A stretch of 64,000 nucleotides of DNA from Pantoea cypripedii. GTDB taxonomy: Bacteria > Pseudomonadota > Gammaproteobacteria > Enterobacterales > Enterobacteriaceae. The translations under genes were made by a program, and so were the position numbers. The notes beneath the pieces were generated by a model. That model was not told where the DNA came from. It saw only the letters and a list, made by a program, of their open reading frames with translations, and did not search any database. Shown one piece after another: positions 26,985 to 35,613 of the stretch; within the stretch, counting starts at the first letter, position 1, and every line of letters begins with the position of its first letter. The stretch is taken from assembly GCF_011395035.1 (NCBI RefSeq), contig NZ_CP024768.1:3695865-3759864 (forward strand), in the 5' to 3' direction.

Positions 26985-27566
26985 TCAGGGGTGGTTCAAC
27001 CCGAGAAAATCAACAATCTGCGTAAAATGGCGTTCGAATCCGATAAAAGCATGATTGCCGCCCTCTTCGACCGTCTGACGACATGCGCTGTAATAATCCA
27101 GCGCCTGACGGTAGTCGAGAACTTCATCGCCAGTCTGTTGCAACAGCCAGATTAGATCGGGTGCTTCCAGGGGGTCAATCTGCATTACTTTCAGATCGTA
27201 AATGTGGCGTGACTCTAACACATATTGCTGACCGGTGTAGGGATTCTGGTTCTCACCGAGATAATCCACCAGCAGTTCAAAGGGCCGTACGGCGGGATTG
27301 ACCACCACCGCAGGCAGCATAAAGCATTGTGACAGCCAGGTCGCGAGATAGCCGCCAAGCGACGATCCCACTAACCCCAGGGTTTCACCCGCATGCTGTA
27401 GCACCAGATCCTCCAGTACCATGGCCGCTTCGGCAGGAAACGGCGGCAGTTGCGGCACAATCACCTGGACTGCAGGATGCTGTTGCTGCATCCACTGTTG
27501 TAGCTGCATGGCTTTCGCCGATTGCGGTGAGCTGTTGAATCCGTGCAGATAAATCAGCGCCGCCAT
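26985..27566 (-). CDS. yqiA: Esterase YqiA
   Basis: 193-residue alpha/beta-hydrolase that acts on short acyl-CoA and palmitoyl-CoA esters in E. coli. The nucleophile elbow is GLVGSSLGGYLAT (Ser in GSSLG), the acidic residue lies in the DEVLDYRQAL stretch and the His in EGGNHAFIGFERH. It starts with MAALIYLHGFNSSPQSAKA. It sits 3 bp after cpdA and 47 bp before parE, inside the operon. Confidence 0.95.
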   Translation of the reverse strand: MAALIYLHGFNSSPQSAKAMQLQQWMQQQHPAVQVIVPQLPPFPAEAAMVLEDLVLQHAGETLGLVGSSLGGYLATWLSQCFMLPAVVVNPAVRPFELLVDYLGENQNPYTGQQYVLESRHIYDLKVMQIDPLEAPDLIWLLQQTGDEVLDYRQALDYYSACRQTVEEGGNHAFIGFERHFTQIVDFLGLNHP

Positions 27567-27569
27567 CGT

Positions 27570-28397
27570 TTAGTAACCCTCGGAGTCAAGATCAGGTCGG
27601 AATGCGTCAGTTTGCAGACGATTCACTTCAGTTTGCAGCATGCCGTCTGGCTTAAGCGTAAACCAGCGCCAGCCTGGCGCCACCGTATCAATGGTGAAGT
27701 TGGTGCAGTGCGGTTTGAACTGCACACAGGTTGATGGCGTCGCCAGCACGCGACGGCCATGCCAGTCGAGATCCAGTTCCTGATGGATATGACCACACAC
27801 CAGATTGCGCGCCCGCGGGAAGTTTTGCAGCACCGCTTCCAGCTGATGCGGATTGCGCAGACTGTGCTGATCCAGCCAGGTACAACCGGACGCCAGCGGG
27901 TGGTGATGCAGTAACACCAGCGTGTGGCGCTCCGGAAATTTAGCCAGTGTCTTTTCCAGCCATTCCAGCTGATATTCGCTCAGCATCCCGTGCGGAACGC
28001 CAAAGACCTGGCTATCCAGCAGCACCAGCTGCCAGTGCTCTCCCAGCAGTACATGCTTATCTGCCGCGATACCCGCTTCGGCCAGCGTATTGACCATAGC
28101 GGGCTGAAAATCGTGGTTGCCGGGCAACCAGACGCAGGATTTAGGCAGGCGTGCAATACCGGTCACGAAATGCTGATACGCTTCGACAGAATGATCCTGT
28201 GCAAGATCACCCGTGGCGATAATCAGGTCGTAATCGCGCTGCTGCGCCTCAATGGCGTCCAGCACTGCATCAAAACTTGACCAGGTATTCACCCCAAGCA
28301 GCGATTGGTGTTTTCCTGCGAAAAGATGGGTATCCGTGATTTGTAAAATCCTGATATCGGCCCCACTCGCCGCAGGAAGAGTTAGCAGGCTATCCAA
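27570..28397 (-). CDS. cpdA: 3',5'-cyclic AMP phosphodiesterase CpdA
   Basis: Hydrolyses cAMP to AMP and so tunes CRP activity. It has 275 residues with a calcineurin-like metallophosphoesterase fold. Metal-site motifs in order: ITDTHLF, TGDLAQD, LPGNHDF, LLHHHPLAS, CGHIHQEL. The sequence is close to E. coli CpdA. It lies in the yqiB-cpdA-yqiA stretch with short gaps. Confidence 0.96.
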   Translation of the reverse strand: MDSLLTLPAASGADIRILQITDTHLFAGKHQSLLGVNTWSSFDAVLDAIEAQQRDYDLIIATGDLAQDHSVEAYQHFVTGIARLPKSCVWLPGNHDFQPAMVNTLAEAGIAADKHVLLGEHWQLVLLDSQVFGVPHGMLSEYQLEWLEKTLAKFPERHTLVLLHHHPLASGCTWLDQHSLRNPHQLEAVLQNFPRARNLVCGHIHQELDLDWHGRRVLATPSTCVQFKPHCTNFTIDTVAPGWRWFTLKPDGMLQTEVNRLQTDAFRPDLDSEGY

Positions 28398-28440
28398 AGC
28401 GTTTCCTTAATCTCCACGCTATTGCGCGCATTATACGCTA

Positions 28441-28866
28441 TCAGCAGACTGGCAATGCCACGGCACCGTGTGCCAGGCAATAGCGTAACCAATCCGCAAG
28501 GAACTGGTTTATCTGATGTTTTTCATCGCGCTGATGCAATTTTTTATTAGGATAATCATAGCGCGCTTTAAAACGATAGATCTGCTGTGTGGAACACACT
28601 TCAGCGACCATCGCATCATGGTAGAGCCGTACCGACATCGACGGCAGGCTCCAGTAGCTCACCGCGGGGGCTACCTGGCGGATTTCCACCAGCGTAGTGT
28701 AACGCGTTGATTCCTGAATGGTCAGCTGATAACTGGCGCCGTTCACCTGATAGGTCACCGAAGCACCTGCTTCGTCGCCCTTGGGCAGCAGGCGGCGTAA
28801 CTGGGCGAAATTGGTCTCGCACAGGCGCATCATTTCGGGAAAGTCAGGGGTATAGCGCTGTCTCAT
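28441..28866 (-). CDS. yqiB: DUF1249 family protein YqiB
   Basis: Conserved 141-residue cytoplasmic protein without an assigned activity. The start ATG at 28866 (MRQRYTPDFPEMMRLCETNF) overlaps the nudF stop by the ATGA arrangement, which argues against the in-frame ATG four codons upstream. Sequence features kept in relatives: YWSLPSMSVRLYHDAMVAEV and YPNKKLHQRDEKHQINQFL. Confidence 0.94.
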   Translation of the reverse strand: MRQRYTPDFPEMMRLCETNFAQLRRLLPKGDEAGASVTYQVNGASYQLTIQESTRYTTLVEIRQVAPAVSYWSLPSMSVRLYHDAMVAEVCSTQQIYRFKARYDYPNKKLHQRDEKHQINQFLADWLRYCLAHGAVALPVC

Positions 28867-29498
28867 GTTGGCTTCCACTCTTCTCTTAGTTTCTCATGGT
28901 GCAACGCCAGCCATTGCAAGGCGATGACAGACGCGGCGTTATCGATTATCCCCTCTTCCACCCAGCGATAAGCCTGTTCGCGGCTCACCACATGGACAAG
29001 AATATCCTCATTCTCTTCCTCCAGCCCGTGATTTCCCTCTGCCTGGCTGGCATCCACTTCCCCCACCAGAATTGACAGGCGCTCTGAGGTGCCGCCTGGA
29101 CTGGCAAGGTAACTCACTATCGGTTTGGTGCGTCCAACCTTGAGGCCCGCTTCTTCCACCGCTTCACGACGCGCCACCTGTTCGATTGTCTCACCCGGCT
29201 CAATGATCCCGGCCACCATTTCCAGCAGCCAGGGCGTTGCACTGGAGTCGAGTGCCGGGATGCGGATCTGTTCGATCAGCACAACTTCATCACGCAGGGG
29301 ATCATAGGGTAGCAGGACAGCAGCGTGGCCGCGCTCAAAAACTTCGCGCTGCACTTCACCGCTCATTTCACCATTAAATAGACGATGGCGAAAACGATAA
29401 CGAACAATAGAAAAAAAACCGTCGTAAAGTGTTTCGCGTGCAATAATTTCTACATCGTTTTTTGTGAAAGTCACAGGGGATTTTTTTTCATCGGCCAT
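28863..29498 (-). CDS. nudF: ADP-ribose pyrophosphatase NudF
   Basis: Nudix hydrolase that splits ADP-ribose to AMP and ribose 5-phosphate. It has 211 residues from the ATG at 29498 (MADEKKSPVTFTKNDVEI), which has AGGAG 9 bases upstream; an upstream in-frame start is not supported. The Nudix box is complete, from GIIEPGETIEQ to REAVEEAGL (G-X5-E-X7-REUXEEXG). It is the first gene of the parE operon and divergent from tolC over 213 bp, where both promoters must lie. Confidence 0.96.
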   Translation of the reverse strand: MADEKKSPVTFTKNDVEIIARETLYDGFFSIVRYRFRHRLFNGEMSGEVQREVFERGHAAVLLPYDPLRDEVVLIEQIRIPALDSSATPWLLEMVAGIIEPGETIEQVARREAVEEAGLKVGRTKPIVSYLASPGGTSERLSILVGEVDASQAEGNHGLEEENEDILVHVVSREQAYRWVEEGIIDNAASVIALQWLALHHEKLREEWKPT

Positions 29499-29711
29499 CT
29501 TCTGGCTCCTTATGCAGATTGGGATGGAGCGAAGAAAAGCCAACCCTTGTGCTCCGTCCGAGTGGTTCTTTCTGAATTATTTACGTAAATTAGAGGAAGA
29601 AGGCACGTTCAGCCAACTTATCTGTCGCGCCGTCTCTGCTAGAATCGGCGATTATTTTTTGGCTTACCTGCAGCGCTACCAGTGCAATTTGCTGCAACAA
29701 AAGGAATGCAA

Positions 29712-31187
29712 ATGAAAAAACTGCTCCCACTTTTTATTGGATTGAGCCTGGGCGGTTTCAGCCTTGCCAGCCAGGCAGAGAACCTGCTGCAGGTGTATCA
29801 ACAGGCGCGTTTAAGCAACCCGACTTTACGCTCTGCTGCTGCCGACCGCGATGCTGCTTTTGAGAAAATTAACGAAGCGCGCAGTCCTTTACTGCCGCAG
29901 TTAGGCCTTGGCGCAGATTATACCTATAACAACGGCTACCGCGACAGCAGCGGCCTTCATTCCAACACGACCAGCGCATCACTGCAATTAACCCAAACGA
30001 TTTTCGATATGTCGAAATGGCGTGCGCTGACGTTGCAGGAAAAAACTGCCGGTATTCAGGATGTCACCTATCAGGTTGCTCAGCAGGATCTGATCCTGAA
30101 CACCGCCACCGCTTACTTCAATGTGCTGAATGCCATTGATACGCTTTCTTATACAGAAGCACAGAAACAGTCGATCTACCGCGAACTGGATCAAACCACA
30201 CAGCGCTTCAACGTGGGCTTAGTGGCGATCACCGACGTGCAGAACGCCCGTGCTCAATACGACAGCGTGCTGGCCAGTGAAGTTACCGCGCGTAACAACC
30301 TCGACAACATGGTTGAAGCGCTGCGCCAAATCACCGGTATGGATTACCTGTCTCTGGCGGAACTGAATATTGATCGTTTCAAAACGACCCGCCCGGATGC
30401 CGTGAATACATTGCTGAAAGAAGCTGAAAGCCGCAACCTGAGCCTGTTGTCCGCACGTCTGAGCCAGGATCTGGCTCGCGAGCAGATTCGCTCCGCAGAA
30501 TCTGGCCATATGCCGACGCTGGATTTAACCGCCTCAACCGGCCTGTCCAACAGCAAATATGGCGGCAGCCGTGCTAACCAGAGTTCCAGCACCTCCGACT
30601 CCATCACCGGTTCGAACCAGGTGGGTCTGAGCTTCTCACTGCCGTTGTACAGTGGTGGCTCAGTGACTTCACAGGTTAAACAAGCGCAGTACAGCTTTGT
30701 CAGCGCCAGTGAACAGTTAGAAGGCGCGCATCGCAGTGCGATTCAGACCGTGCGTTCCTCCTTTAATAACGTGAACGCGTCAATCAGCAGCATCGATGCT
30801 TACAAACAGGCTGTCGTGTCATCGCAAAGCTCGCTGGATGCGATGGAAGCCGGTTATCAGGTCGGTACCCGTACCATCGTTGATGTGCTGGATGCCACCA
30901 CCACCCTGTATAACGCTAAACAGCAACTGGCTGATGCGCGTTATAACTACATGATTAACCAGCTCAACATCAAATATGCGCTGGGTACGCTGAATGAACA
31001 GGATCTGCAACTGTTGAATGCCCAGTTGGGTAAAGAGACCTCCACGTCTCCGGAAGCCGTCGCGCCGGAAAACACGCAGCAGGCATCGCGTGTGGATAAC
31101 GGTCCGAAAGCGTCTTCAGCAGCGCCAGCCGCCGCAAAAGCGCGCCCGGCAGCAGCACGTACCAGCAGCAATCCTTTCAGTAATTAA
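29712..31187 (+). CDS. tolC: Outer membrane channel TolC
   Basis: Trimeric outer-membrane and periplasmic tunnel for RND, MFS and type I exporters. It has 491 residues (E. coli 493). The start ATG at 29712 follows AAGGAATG; an earlier in-frame codon is part of the leader. The signal peptide ends SLASQA before ENLLQVYQQA. The two structural repeats are seen as ANNNNV-type helices: NVLNAIDTLSYTEAQKQS with NVGLVAITDVQNA, and later YQVGTRTIVDVLDATTTLYN. The C-terminus is Ala/Pro-rich, as in enteric relatives. Confidence 0.97.
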   Translation: MKKLLPLFIGLSLGGFSLASQAENLLQVYQQARLSNPTLRSAAADRDAAFEKINEARSPLLPQLGLGADYTYNNGYRDSSGLHSNTTSASLQLTQTIFDMSKWRALTLQEKTAGIQDVTYQVAQQDLILNTATAYFNVLNAIDTLSYTEAQKQSIYRELDQTTQRFNVGLVAITDVQNARAQYDSVLASEVTARNNLDNMVEALRQITGMDYLSLAELNIDRFKTTRPDAVNTLLKEAESRNLSLLSARLSQDLAREQIRSAESGHMPTLDLTASTGLSNSKYGGSRANQSSSTSDSITGSNQVGLSFSLPLYSGGSVTSQVKQAQYSFVSASEQLEGAHRSAIQTVRSSFNNVNASISSIDAYKQAVVSSQSSLDAMEAGYQVGTRTIVDVLDATTTLYNAKQQLADARYNYMINQLNIKYALGTLNEQDLQLLNAQLGKETSTSPEAVAPENTQQASRVDNGPKASSAAPAAAKARPAAARTSSNPFSN

Positions 31188-31195
31188 GTGAATTC

Positions 31196-31220
31196 GGGGC
31201 CGTTTACGGCCCCTTTCTCA
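31196..31220 (+). terminator. Terminator of tolC
   Basis: Stem GGGGCCG/CGGCCCC (31196-31213) followed by TTTCTCATT, 8 bp after the tolC stop. Confidence 0.75.
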
Positions 31221-31329
31221 TTCAAACGTATAGCTACGTAAAGATCCCCTCACCACCCGGCCTGCCGCTTTAATTTCAACCACTCACCCCTTATCCTAAG
31301 CGTTACCTTTGGGCACAGGATGAAATGAA

Positions 31330-31989
31330 ATGAAACGGACTAAAAATATTCGTCATGCCGCTTTCCGTAAAAGCTGGCAGGCACGCCATTTAACGCCAGT
31401 GGCACTCGCGGTTACCGCAGTGTTTATGCTGGCTGGCTGCGAACAGAGTGATGAAACCGTCTCGCTTTATCAGAATGCAGACGACTGCGCTAAGGCCAAT
31501 CCGAGCCAGAGCGCGCAATGCACCACCGCGTATAACAACGCGAAAAAAGAAGCGGAACGTACCGCACCGAAATACGCAACGCGTGAAGATTGTGTGGCGG
31601 AATTTGGTGAAAACCAATGCCAGCAGGCCCCTGCGCAGGCGGGCACCAATGCCGAAGCACAGCAGAGTGGCAGCTTCTGGATGCCGCTGATGGCCGGTTA
31701 TATGATGGGCCGCATGATGGGCGGTGGCGCTGGCTTTGCGCAGCAGCCATTGTTCTCGCCCAAAACTCCCAACAGCCCGGCAAATGGCCAGTTTGTTGAT
31801 GCGTCCGGTAAGAACTATGGGGCGGCAACCTCTGGCCGTACCATGAACGTGCCGAAAACCGCCATGGCACCGAAACCCGCGACCACCTCCACCATCACCC
31901 GTGGTGGTTTTGGGGAAACAGTCGCGAAGCAAAATACCATGCAGCGCAGCAGTGCCTCCGGCACCGGCTCACGCTCGCTGGGAGGCTAA
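31330..31989 (+). CDS. ygiB: DUF1190 family lipoprotein YgiB
   Basis: 219-residue protein of unknown activity, always next to ygiC. A basic N-terminus of about 20 residues precedes a membrane segment that ends in the lipobox LAGC (Cys37), so it is probably a lipoprotein. Conserved parts: SLYQNADDCAKANPSQSAQC, KYATREDCVAEFGE, a Gly/Met-rich turn (YMMGRMMGGGAGFAQQPLF) and the C-terminal GGFGETVAKQ. It is 8 bp before ygiC. Confidence 0.92.
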   Translation: MKRTKNIRHAAFRKSWQARHLTPVALAVTAVFMLAGCEQSDETVSLYQNADDCAKANPSQSAQCTTAYNNAKKEAERTAPKYATREDCVAEFGENQCQQAPAQAGTNAEAQQSGSFWMPLMAGYMMGRMMGGGAGFAQQPLFSPKTPNSPANGQFVDASGKNYGAATSGRTMNVPKTAMAPKPATTSTITRGGFGETVAKQNTMQRSSASGTGSRSLGG

Positions 31990-31997
31990 GCAGCATC

Positions 31998-33161
31998 ATG
32001 CAACGTATTGCCATCACCGAGCGCCCGGACTGGCGCGAAAAGGCCACCGAGTATGGTTTTCAGTTTCACACCATGCATGGCGAACCTTACTGGAGTGAAG
32101 AGGCGTATTACCAGTTCACGCTGGCGCAAATTGAGCAGCTGGAAGATACCACTGCGGAGCTGCATCAGATGTGCCTCCAGGTGGTGGATAAAGTGGTGAA
32201 CAGTGAAGCACTGCTCACCCGCTTCTGCATTCCAAAGCACACCTGGGATTTTGTGCGTGACTCGTGGAAATCGCGTCAGCCCTCGCTCTATTCGCGTCTC
32301 GATTTGGCCTGGGACGGCAAGGGCGATATCAAACTGCTGGAGAATAATGCCGATACGCCAACTTCACTGTATGAAGCGGCATTTTTCCAATGGATTTGGC
32401 TGGAAGATCAACAGAATGCAGGCAACCTGCCGCAGGGCAGTGACCAGTTTAATAGCCTGCAGGAGAAGCTGATTGCCCGCTTCTCTGAGCTGCATCAGCA
32501 GCATGGCTTTAACTGGCTGCATTTCGCCTGTTGCCGCGATACTGAAGAAGATCGCGGCACGGTGCAATATTTGCAGGATTGCGCCACCGAGGCCGGGTTA
32601 CCGAGCGAATTTCTGTACATCGACGAAATTGGGCTGGGTGAAAAAGGCCAGTTTACTGATCCCAACGATCAGATCATCAGTAATCTGTTCAAGCTTTACC
32701 CGTGGGAATTTATGCTGCGCGAGGTGTTCTCCACCAAGCTGGCGGATGCCGGGGTACGCTGGCTGGAACCCGCGTGGAAGAGCATCATTTCCAACAAAGC
32801 ATTGCTGCCATTGCTGTGGGAGATGTTCCCTGACCATCCTAATCTGTTGCCGGCTTACTTTGCCGATGCAGCGAATGTGCCGCAGATGGATAAATACGTG
32901 GTGAAACCGCTGTTTTCGCGTGAAGGTGCCAATATCCGCATTATCGAACACGGCCAGGAGATTGCGCGTGTCGATGGGCCATATGGCGAAGAAGGGATGA
33001 TTGTGCAGGAGTTCTATCCACTGCCAAAATTCGGCGATAGCTACACCCTGATTGGTAGCTGGCTGATTGATGATCAGCCTGCCGGGATCGGAATACGTGA
33101 AGATCGGGCGCTGATCACGCAGGATCTTTCCCGATTCTATCCACATACCTTTATCGGGTAA
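31998..33161 (+). CDS. ygiC: Glutathionylspermidine-synthase-like ATP-grasp protein YgiC
   Basis: 387-residue ATP-grasp ligase homologous to the synthetase half of E. coli Gss. Which amide it makes is not established. ATP-grasp marks: WDGKGDIKLLENNADTPTSL, YVVKPLFSREGANI, EEGMIVQEFYPLP and a C-terminal GIREDRALIT. It starts 8 bp after ygiB; the two are always paired, so a shared envelope role is likely. Confidence 0.92.
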   Translation: MQRIAITERPDWREKATEYGFQFHTMHGEPYWSEEAYYQFTLAQIEQLEDTTAELHQMCLQVVDKVVNSEALLTRFCIPKHTWDFVRDSWKSRQPSLYSRLDLAWDGKGDIKLLENNADTPTSLYEAAFFQWIWLEDQQNAGNLPQGSDQFNSLQEKLIARFSELHQQHGFNWLHFACCRDTEEDRGTVQYLQDCATEAGLPSEFLYIDEIGLGEKGQFTDPNDQIISNLFKLYPWEFMLREVFSTKLADAGVRWLEPAWKSIISNKALLPLLWEMFPDHPNLLPAYFADAANVPQMDKYVVKPLFSREGANIRIIEHGQEIARVDGPYGEEGMIVQEFYPLPKFGDSYTLIGSWLIDDQPAGIGIREDRALITQDLSRFYPHTFIG

Positions 33162-33199
33162 TCAATTACCGCCCGCCATCATCGCGGGCGGCATCAACC

Positions 33200-33985
33200 T
33201 TAGCCTACCTGAACCGAAAGCATGCTGATGGCTCCCATCTCCATTCCTTCAACCGGAATGGATACTGGCTCATCTTCACTGCGTGCGCCCAGCACATACA
33301 GCAGCGGCAAATAATGGTCAGGGGTGGGGTTAGACAATTTCGCCCCTTCGTGTTGCAGGTAATTTACCAGCGGATTGCTCTCGATATCGCCCTGATAATT
33401 CAGGTTATCCAGCACATACTGGTTGAAGCTTTCCGCCCACGGATAGGCTTCGGTTGCTCCTTCCCAGCGCAGCATGCGCAGGTTATGCACCACGTTGCCG
33501 CTGGCAACAATCATCACGCCGCTATCGCGTAATGCCGCGAGTTTACGCCCCAGCTCAAAGTGCCATGCGGCGGGTTTGGTGCCATCAACACTCAGCTGCA
33601 CCACCGGGATATCCGCATCAGGGTACATTTTTACCAGCACGCCCCATGAGCCGTGGTCAAATCCCCATTCCTGATCGAGATGCACCGCCACCGGTGCCAG
33701 CAAATCGGCGACTTCCTGGGCCAGCTCCGGTGAACCTGGGGCCGGATAACGCACATCAAACAACGCCTGCGGAAAACCGCCGAAGTCGTGGATGGTGCGT
33801 GGATTGTTCATCGCCGTCACCGCCGTGCCTCGCGTGTACCAGTGCGCCGAGACCGCCAGAATTGCACGTGGACGCGGCAGCGTTGCGCCCAGATGTTGCC
33901 AGGCCTGGGTATAGCGGTTGTCTTCCAGCACGTTCATCGGGCTACCGTGACCGAGAAACAGAGCGGGCATGCGGGTGTTGCTCAT
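33200..33985 (-). CDS. ygiD: 4,5-DOPA dioxygenase extradiol YgiD
   Basis: LigB-type extradiol dioxygenase of 261 residues from the ATG at 33985 (MSNTRMPALFLGHGSPMNVL); the frame is open 26 codons further up but in a region without coding look. Metal ligands: His in FLGHGSP, His in FDHGSWG and Glu/His later (ASGNVVHNL). E. coli YgiD opens the ring of L-DOPA. It is convergent with ygiC. A hairpin CCGCCCGC/GCGGGCGG at 33169-33191 separates the two. Confidence 0.93.
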   Translation of the reverse strand: MSNTRMPALFLGHGSPMNVLEDNRYTQAWQHLGATLPRPRAILAVSAHWYTRGTAVTAMNNPRTIHDFGGFPQALFDVRYPAPGSPELAQEVADLLAPVAVHLDQEWGFDHGSWGVLVKMYPDADIPVVQLSVDGTKPAAWHFELGRKLAALRDSGVMIVASGNVVHNLRMLRWEGATEAYPWAESFNQYVLDNLNYQGDIESNPLVNYLQHEGAKLSNPTPDHYLPLLYVLGARSEDEPVSIPVEGMEMGAISMLSVQVG

Positions 33986-34112
33986 GATTAATCCTCTGAC
34001 GAATTGTCGTTTTCTTAAGCTTAAGATACGCCGATTCGTTGCCGGATTAACGCTGATAACCATGATGATCTTTATCAGGGAATTTGAATAAGATCAGCGG
34101 TGAGAAAGGAGG

Positions 34113-34142
34113 ATAAAAAAGGCCGGATAATGATCCGGCCTT
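34113..34142 (-). terminator. Terminator of ribB
   Basis: Perfect stem AAGGCCGGAT/ATCCGGCCTT around a 4-nt loop (34119-34142), followed on the minus strand by a run of T. It lies 19 bp after the ribB stop. Confidence 0.88.
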
Positions 34143-34160
34143 CTGTGGTGCTATGTCGGC

Positions 34161-34817
34161 TCAGCTTGCCTGACGGGTTTCGCGCTGGCGGCGATAGGCC
34201 ACCAGATCTTCAATCGTCACCACCGGCATATCGTGCTGCTTAGCAAACACAACCACTTCCGGAGCGTGCGCCATGCTGCCGTCATCATTAGTCAGTTCAC
34301 ACAGCACACCGGCGGGTTTGAACCCGGCCAGCGTAACCAGATCGATAGTGGCTTCAGTATGACCACCACGTGCCAGCACGCCGCCTTCACGGGCGCGCAG
34401 CGGGAACACATGACCTGGGCGGTTCAGATCGCTTGGTTTAGCACCATCAGCGACGGCGGTACGAATAGTGGTGAGACGGTCTTTGGCAGAAACGCCGGTG
34501 GTCACACCCTGTGCGGCTTCGATAGTCACGGTAAAACCGGTGCCGAAGGAGCTGGTATTATTCTCCACCATCATTGGCAGATCGAGCTGCTGACGGCGTT
34601 CTTCAGTCAGGCAAAGGCAAACAATGCCGCTGCCGTGGCGGATGGTCAGTGCCATCTGCTCAACGGTCATGGTTTCGGCGGCAAAGATCATATCGCCTTC
34701 GTTTTCACGATTTTCATCGTCGAGCACCATCACACCGCGACCATTACGCAGTGCATCAATGGCGCGTTCTACACGCTGTTCCGGCGTGCCAAATTCAGAA
34801 AGTAGCGTCTGATTCAT
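34161..34817 (-). CDS. ribB: 3,4-dihydroxy-2-butanone 4-phosphate synthase RibB
   Basis: Turns ribulose 5-phosphate into formate and the four-carbon unit of riboflavin. It has 218 residues. The acidic metal loop is MVLDDENRENEGDMIFAA; other family marks are IRHGSGIVCLCLTEER and RPGHVFPLRAREGGVLARGG-type substrate loops (kept here as RPGHVFPLRAR). It is not fused to a GTP cyclohydrolase domain, as in E. coli. The FMN riboswitch lies in its long leader. Confidence 0.97.
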   Translation of the reverse strand: MNQTLLSEFGTPEQRVERAIDALRNGRGVMVLDDENRENEGDMIFAAETMTVEQMALTIRHGSGIVCLCLTEERRQQLDLPMMVENNTSSFGTGFTVTIEAAQGVTTGVSAKDRLTTIRTAVADGAKPSDLNRPGHVFPLRAREGGVLARGGHTEATIDLVTLAGFKPAGVLCELTNDDGSMAHAPEVVVFAKQHDMPVVTIEDLVAYRRQRETRQAS

Positions 34818-34927
34818 GGTAAAAAACCTTTATTTAAAATATGAGTTACCAGAATCAGGGCGAGCTTAGGAGTGCGTAAAAAACACATGGCAATAACGTG
34901 ACGCGGGCATAGCCCGTTTGATGTCGT

Positions 34928-35068
34928 TACCCTCTCCCATCCGGACTTTAACCGTCGGCCCCGGAATTACACCGGATCTGCTGACCTTCCCCTTTGCAGT
35001 GGAAGCGCTCGCGGGCTTTCAGCCGAAGCTGATTTACCGCCGGTGGGGAATTTCGCCCCGCCCTGAGA
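34928..35068 (-). promoter_or_regulatory. FMN riboswitch (RFN element) ahead of ribB
   Basis: On the minus strand the leader opens with AGGGCGGGGCGAAATTCCCC and ACCGGCGGTAAAT, the first conserved arm of the RFN element. It closes with GTCCGGATGGGAGAGGG near 34929. Between them lie the variable stems, including AGCCCGCGAGCG. It ends about 110 bases before the ribB ATG, leaving room for the expression platform. FMN binding would shut off ribB. Confidence 0.95.
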
Positions 35069-35244
35069 ATAAGCAAAATCACTATAGCGCCAATCATCTG
35101 GTCGGGCAATCAACAAAAGCGCAAATGCTTTTGCATTTCCTGCGGTGCAGATTTCAGGTTTAACCTTTTCGTTTCTGGCATTACACTTAAGGCTTATAAA
35201 GACCGAACACGCGCTGTCATCGGCCCCGTAACCAGGAAATTATC

Positions 35245-35529
35245 ATGATCGACACGAAAAAAATTGAACAACTGGCTCGCCAGGTGCACGAAGCCATGCC
35301 GAAAGGAATTCGCGAATTTGGCGACGATGTCGAAAAGAAAATTCGTCAGGTTTTGCAGGCGCAATTAACCCGTATGGACCTGGTTAACCGTGAAGAGTTT
35401 GATGTACAGACCCAGGTACTGCTGCGTACCCGTGAGAAACTGGCCGCGCTGGAACAGCGTCTGGCTCAGCTGGAAAGCCGCAGCGTGCCACCCGCCGCTG
35501 ACGTAGTGAAGGCTGAAGAAACCAAATAA
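35245..35529 (+). CDS. ubiK: Ubiquinone biosynthesis accessory factor UbiK (YqiC)
   Basis: 94-residue coiled-coil protein that supports aerobic ubiquinone synthesis with UbiJ. The amphipathic N-terminal helix (KKIEQLARQVHEAMPKGIRE) binds membranes and the C-terminal half is a heptad coil (VLLRTREKLAALEQRLAQLE). It stands alone, divergent from ribB, with a palindromic REP-like element right after it. Confidence 0.95.
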   Translation: MIDTKKIEQLARQVHEAMPKGIREFGDDVEKKIRQVLQAQLTRMDLVNREEFDVQTQVLLRTREKLAALEQRLAQLESRSVPPAADVVKAEETK

Positions 35530-35560
35530 CAACGCGAGCGAAGGCTCAAAAACACATTTT

Positions 35561-35588
35561 GTAGCGGCGCGATAAATCGCGCCGCTAC
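35561..35588. repeat. REP-like repeat, copy 6 (complete palindrome)
   Basis: The clearest copy: GTAGCGGCGCGAT-AA-ATCGCGCCGCTAC reads the same on both strands except for the AT-rich centre. It lies between the convergent ubiK and hldE genes. Confidence 0.8.
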
Positions 35589-35613
35589 AAATCAATGCGG
35601 GTAAGCTTTCAGC

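Noticed and set aside
30541..30620. Ser/Asn-rich stretch in tolC as possible inserted repeat
   Set aside because: It is a normal variable loop of the TolC barrel; the frame and length (491 residues) are regular.
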